This document shows, piece after piece, positions 5,001 through 6,729 of a stretch of DNA of 6,729 nt; positions within the stretch are counted from its first letter, which is position 1; every line of letters begins with the position of its first letter. The stretch spans positions 1 to 6,729 of the forward strand of contig CAMNBW010000084.1 in the NCBI GenBank assembly GCA_946533525.1, written 5' to 3'. The notes beneath the pieces were generated by a model that did not search any database, was not told where the DNA came from, and saw only the letters and a program-made list of their open reading frames with translations. The translations under genes and the position numbers were made by a program. This stretch comes from an uncultured Lachnospiraceae bacterium (lineage in GTDB: Bacteria; Bacillota; Clostridia; Lachnospirales; Lachnospiraceae).

Positions 5001-6729
5001 ATCTTTCCATTAATTCCAATACATACAACAATACCGGTTCGGTAAACCAGGGCGAAGCTGTTTCCCGCGTTGAGGGAAAAGAGCAGACCATGGTCCTTGC
5101 AAAAAACGTCATCAACGTAAAGGCGGGAGACGTTTTTTCGGGACAGGTAGTGGGAATGACCGACGACGGGGTGATCTCCCTCCTTATCGGCGGAAAGAAT
5201 ACCATAAACGCAAAGCTCAGCCAAAATCTGGACATAACCATGGGACAGAATATGTCCTTTCAGGTCAGGAACACCAGCGGAAAGCAGGTATCAATTACCC
5301 CTCTCTATGAAAATCTCGATAAAAATCCCGCGGCGGCCAAGGCGCTGGATGCCGCAGGACTGCCCCATACCGCGGAAAATCTCGAGATGGTGAATGCCAT
5401 GATGAAAAACGGCATGTCCATAGATACAAAGTCCCTGCTCGACATGGCAAGGACGGTTTCGCATATAAACAGCGGCTCCCCTGCGTCGGTGGTGCAGATG
5501 ACGAAGCTGGGGATCCCGGTAAATGAGGAAAATGTACAGCAGTTTGAAGCCTATAAGGACAATCAGTACCAGATAGCCGACAGCGTGGATACTGTGGCCT
5601 CCGACCTTGCAAGGATGGCCGCTTCCCCGGAGGAGGGAGCAAAGATAATCCAGGCCTTCGCCGGGGATATACCGGAAAACATAAAGCAGGTCTTAAGCGA
5701 GGAGATGGCTAAAGAGGCGGCAGCAGGGCCGGAGGCAATGTTAAATGGAGCTCCGGAGGAGGAAGCTTTGCTGTCTCAGGCTTTAGACGGGGAGGCAGGC
5801 GCTCTGCAGAGTGCAGGAAATGAAGGCAAGGCCGAGGCAGCGGCTCAGGGAAGCGGGACTGCTCCTGCGGCGGATCCGGCGCTTTCAAAAGAGGCCCTGA
5901 CCGGGAGGGTCACTGAGGATCTTAAGACGCTGCTGGGAGAGGAAGGGTTAAATAAGCTCGCCGAGGATATGGAGAAGGCCGGGATACCGAAATCCATTGC
6001 CGACAGCGTGGCCCAGGGAAATCATAAGACTTCCGACGCGCTCAATATGATAAGGGCGGGCATGGAGAGACCGGAGCTTAAGGAGGGGCTCTCAGAGCTC
6101 GCAAAACAGCCGGAATACCAGGCGCTGGTGAAAAATGAGCTTATGAATTCCTTTCTCATGGACCCTAAGGACGTGGCGAATAAGGAGAAGGTCAGGGAAT
6201 ATTATGCAAAGCTTTCGCAGAATACCGAGAAGCTTATCCAGGCCCTCGGGTCCCACAATTCCCCGGAGAGCGCAAATGTCTCGGATAAGCTTCAGAATAT
6301 CAGGAACAATATAGATTTTATGAACAGCGTCAATCAGGCCTTCGCCTATGTGCAGCTTCCCCTTAAGATGAACGATAAGAACGCCCATGGGGATTTATAT
6401 GTCTATACCAATAAGAGGAACCTCGCCAAGAAGGACGGGAATGTTTCGGCGCTGCTGCACCTGGATATGGAGACGCTGGGAACAATGGATATCCATGTGT
6501 CGATGAACCCGGATATGAATGTGAAGACGCATTTTATCCTGCAGAAGGAGGAAATGCTGGATTTTATCGCCGCCCATCTGGATGAGCTGAATGCGGTCTT
6601 AAACAAGAGGGGCTATCAGATCACCTCGGATGTATCGCTAAATCAGGAGGCAAAGAGTGTGCCGGAGATAATGTTCGACCGCGGCACCGACCAGAGGCTT
6701 GTGCAAAAGACTGCCTTTGATGTGAGGGC
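4997..6729 (+). CDS. FliK-like protein with flagellar hook-length control domain, C-terminus missing (runs off right edge)
   Basis: Open for 577 codons with no stop before the window edge. Likely a relative of FliK and of B. subtilis YlqG, which also follows rnhB; FliK-type proteins set hook or needle length and switch export substrates with FlhB. Layout: polar N-terminus (1-37); a beta-rich segment (about 38-103) with GDVFSGQVVG (44-53) and GQNMSFQV (83-90); helical stretches (105-240); a low-complexity Ala/Glu/Gly linker (about 236-298); a second helical part (299-445); then the Flg_hook-like C-terminal domain (about 482-560) with LLHLDMETLGTMDIHVSM (486-503), LDFIAAHLDELNAVLNKRGY (521-540). 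No signal peptide or membrane segment is seen, as expected for an export-apparatus client. It is not within a recognisable flagellar operon here. The FliK domain call is good; whether it acts in flagellar assembly is open. Confidence 0.8.
   Translation, partial: MNLSINSNTYNNTGSVNQGEAVSRVEGKEQTMVLAKNVINVKAGDVFSGQVVGMTDDGVISLLIGGKNTINAKLSQNLDITMGQNMSFQVRNTSGKQVSITPLYENLDKNPAAAKALDAAGLPHTAENLEMVNAMMKNGMSIDTKSLLDMARTVSHINSGSPASVVQMTKLGIPVNEENVQQFEAYKDNQYQIADSVDTVASDLARMAASPEEGAKIIQAFAGDIPENIKQVLSEEMAKEAAAGPEAMLNGAPEEEALLSQALDGEAGALQSAGNEGKAEAAAQGSGTAPAADPALSKEALTGRVTEDLKTLLGEEGLNKLAEDMEKAGIPKSIADSVAQGNHKTSDALNMIRAGMERPELKEGLSELAKQPEYQALVKNELMNSFLMDPKDVANKEKVREYYAKLSQNTEKLIQALGSHNSPESANVSDKLQNIRNNIDFMNSVNQAFAYVQLPLKMNDKNAHGDLYVYTNKRNLAKKDGNVSALLHLDMETLGTMDIHVSMNPDMNVKTHFILQKEEMLDFIAAHLDELNAVLNKRGYQITSDVSLNQEAKSVPEIMFDRGTDQRLVQKTAFDVR

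Noticed and set aside
5295..5642. 115-codon minus-strand open frame rich in Pro/Arg/Ser within the last 1.7 kb
   Set aside because: It lies opposite the continuous FliK-like frame, which has conserved domain content and a good start site; the composition is typical of a shadow frame.
5640..5660. Second GGAGG-like purine run within the FliK-like gene near 5630-5640
   Set aside because: No in-frame start codon at suitable distance; explained by consecutive Glu codons.

Overview
The window reads as a chromosomal housekeeping locus of a Gram-positive, Clostridia-type bacterium, most likely a Lachnospiraceae relative. The reasons are the DUF512 radical-SAM/PDZ protein next to Der and PlsY, the long (about 400 aa) Prs variant, an RNase HII with the Firmicutes-type N-terminal extension, and a FliK-like gene directly after rnhB, as with ylqG in Bacillus subtilis. 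The taxonomic call is inference. Base composition looks moderate, with frequent AGG and ATA codons. I see no mobile element, CRISPR array, tRNA or rRNA, and no gene-free stretch longer than about 50 bases.

There are two divergent gene blocks. The minus-strand block runs leftward from about 3011: a DUF512 radical-SAM/PDZ protein (3011-1602), der (1601-279, starting at the base next to the upstream stop codon), then the N-terminal 75 codons of plsY (227 to the left edge). The plus-strand block runs rightward from 3030: a long-form ribose-phosphate pyrophosphokinase (3030-4232), rnhB (4248-5000), and a large FliK-like gene that starts with TTG at 4997, overlaps the rnhB stop by 4 bp and runs off the right edge. 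That last gene fills the final 1.7 kb.

Functionally, the left block joins ribosome assembly (Der) and membrane phospholipid synthesis (PlsY) with an uncharacterised Fe-S enzyme. The right block joins PRPP supply, removal of ribonucleotides from DNA, and a protein related to flagellar or type III export hook-length control.

The most unusual point is the junction between the blocks. Only 18 bp separate the two start codons, and a perfect 10-bp palindrome (CCTCCGGAGG) supplies a Shine-Dalgarno sequence to both strands. Flanking AACAT/ATGTT arms could fold over the ribosome-binding site in either transcript.
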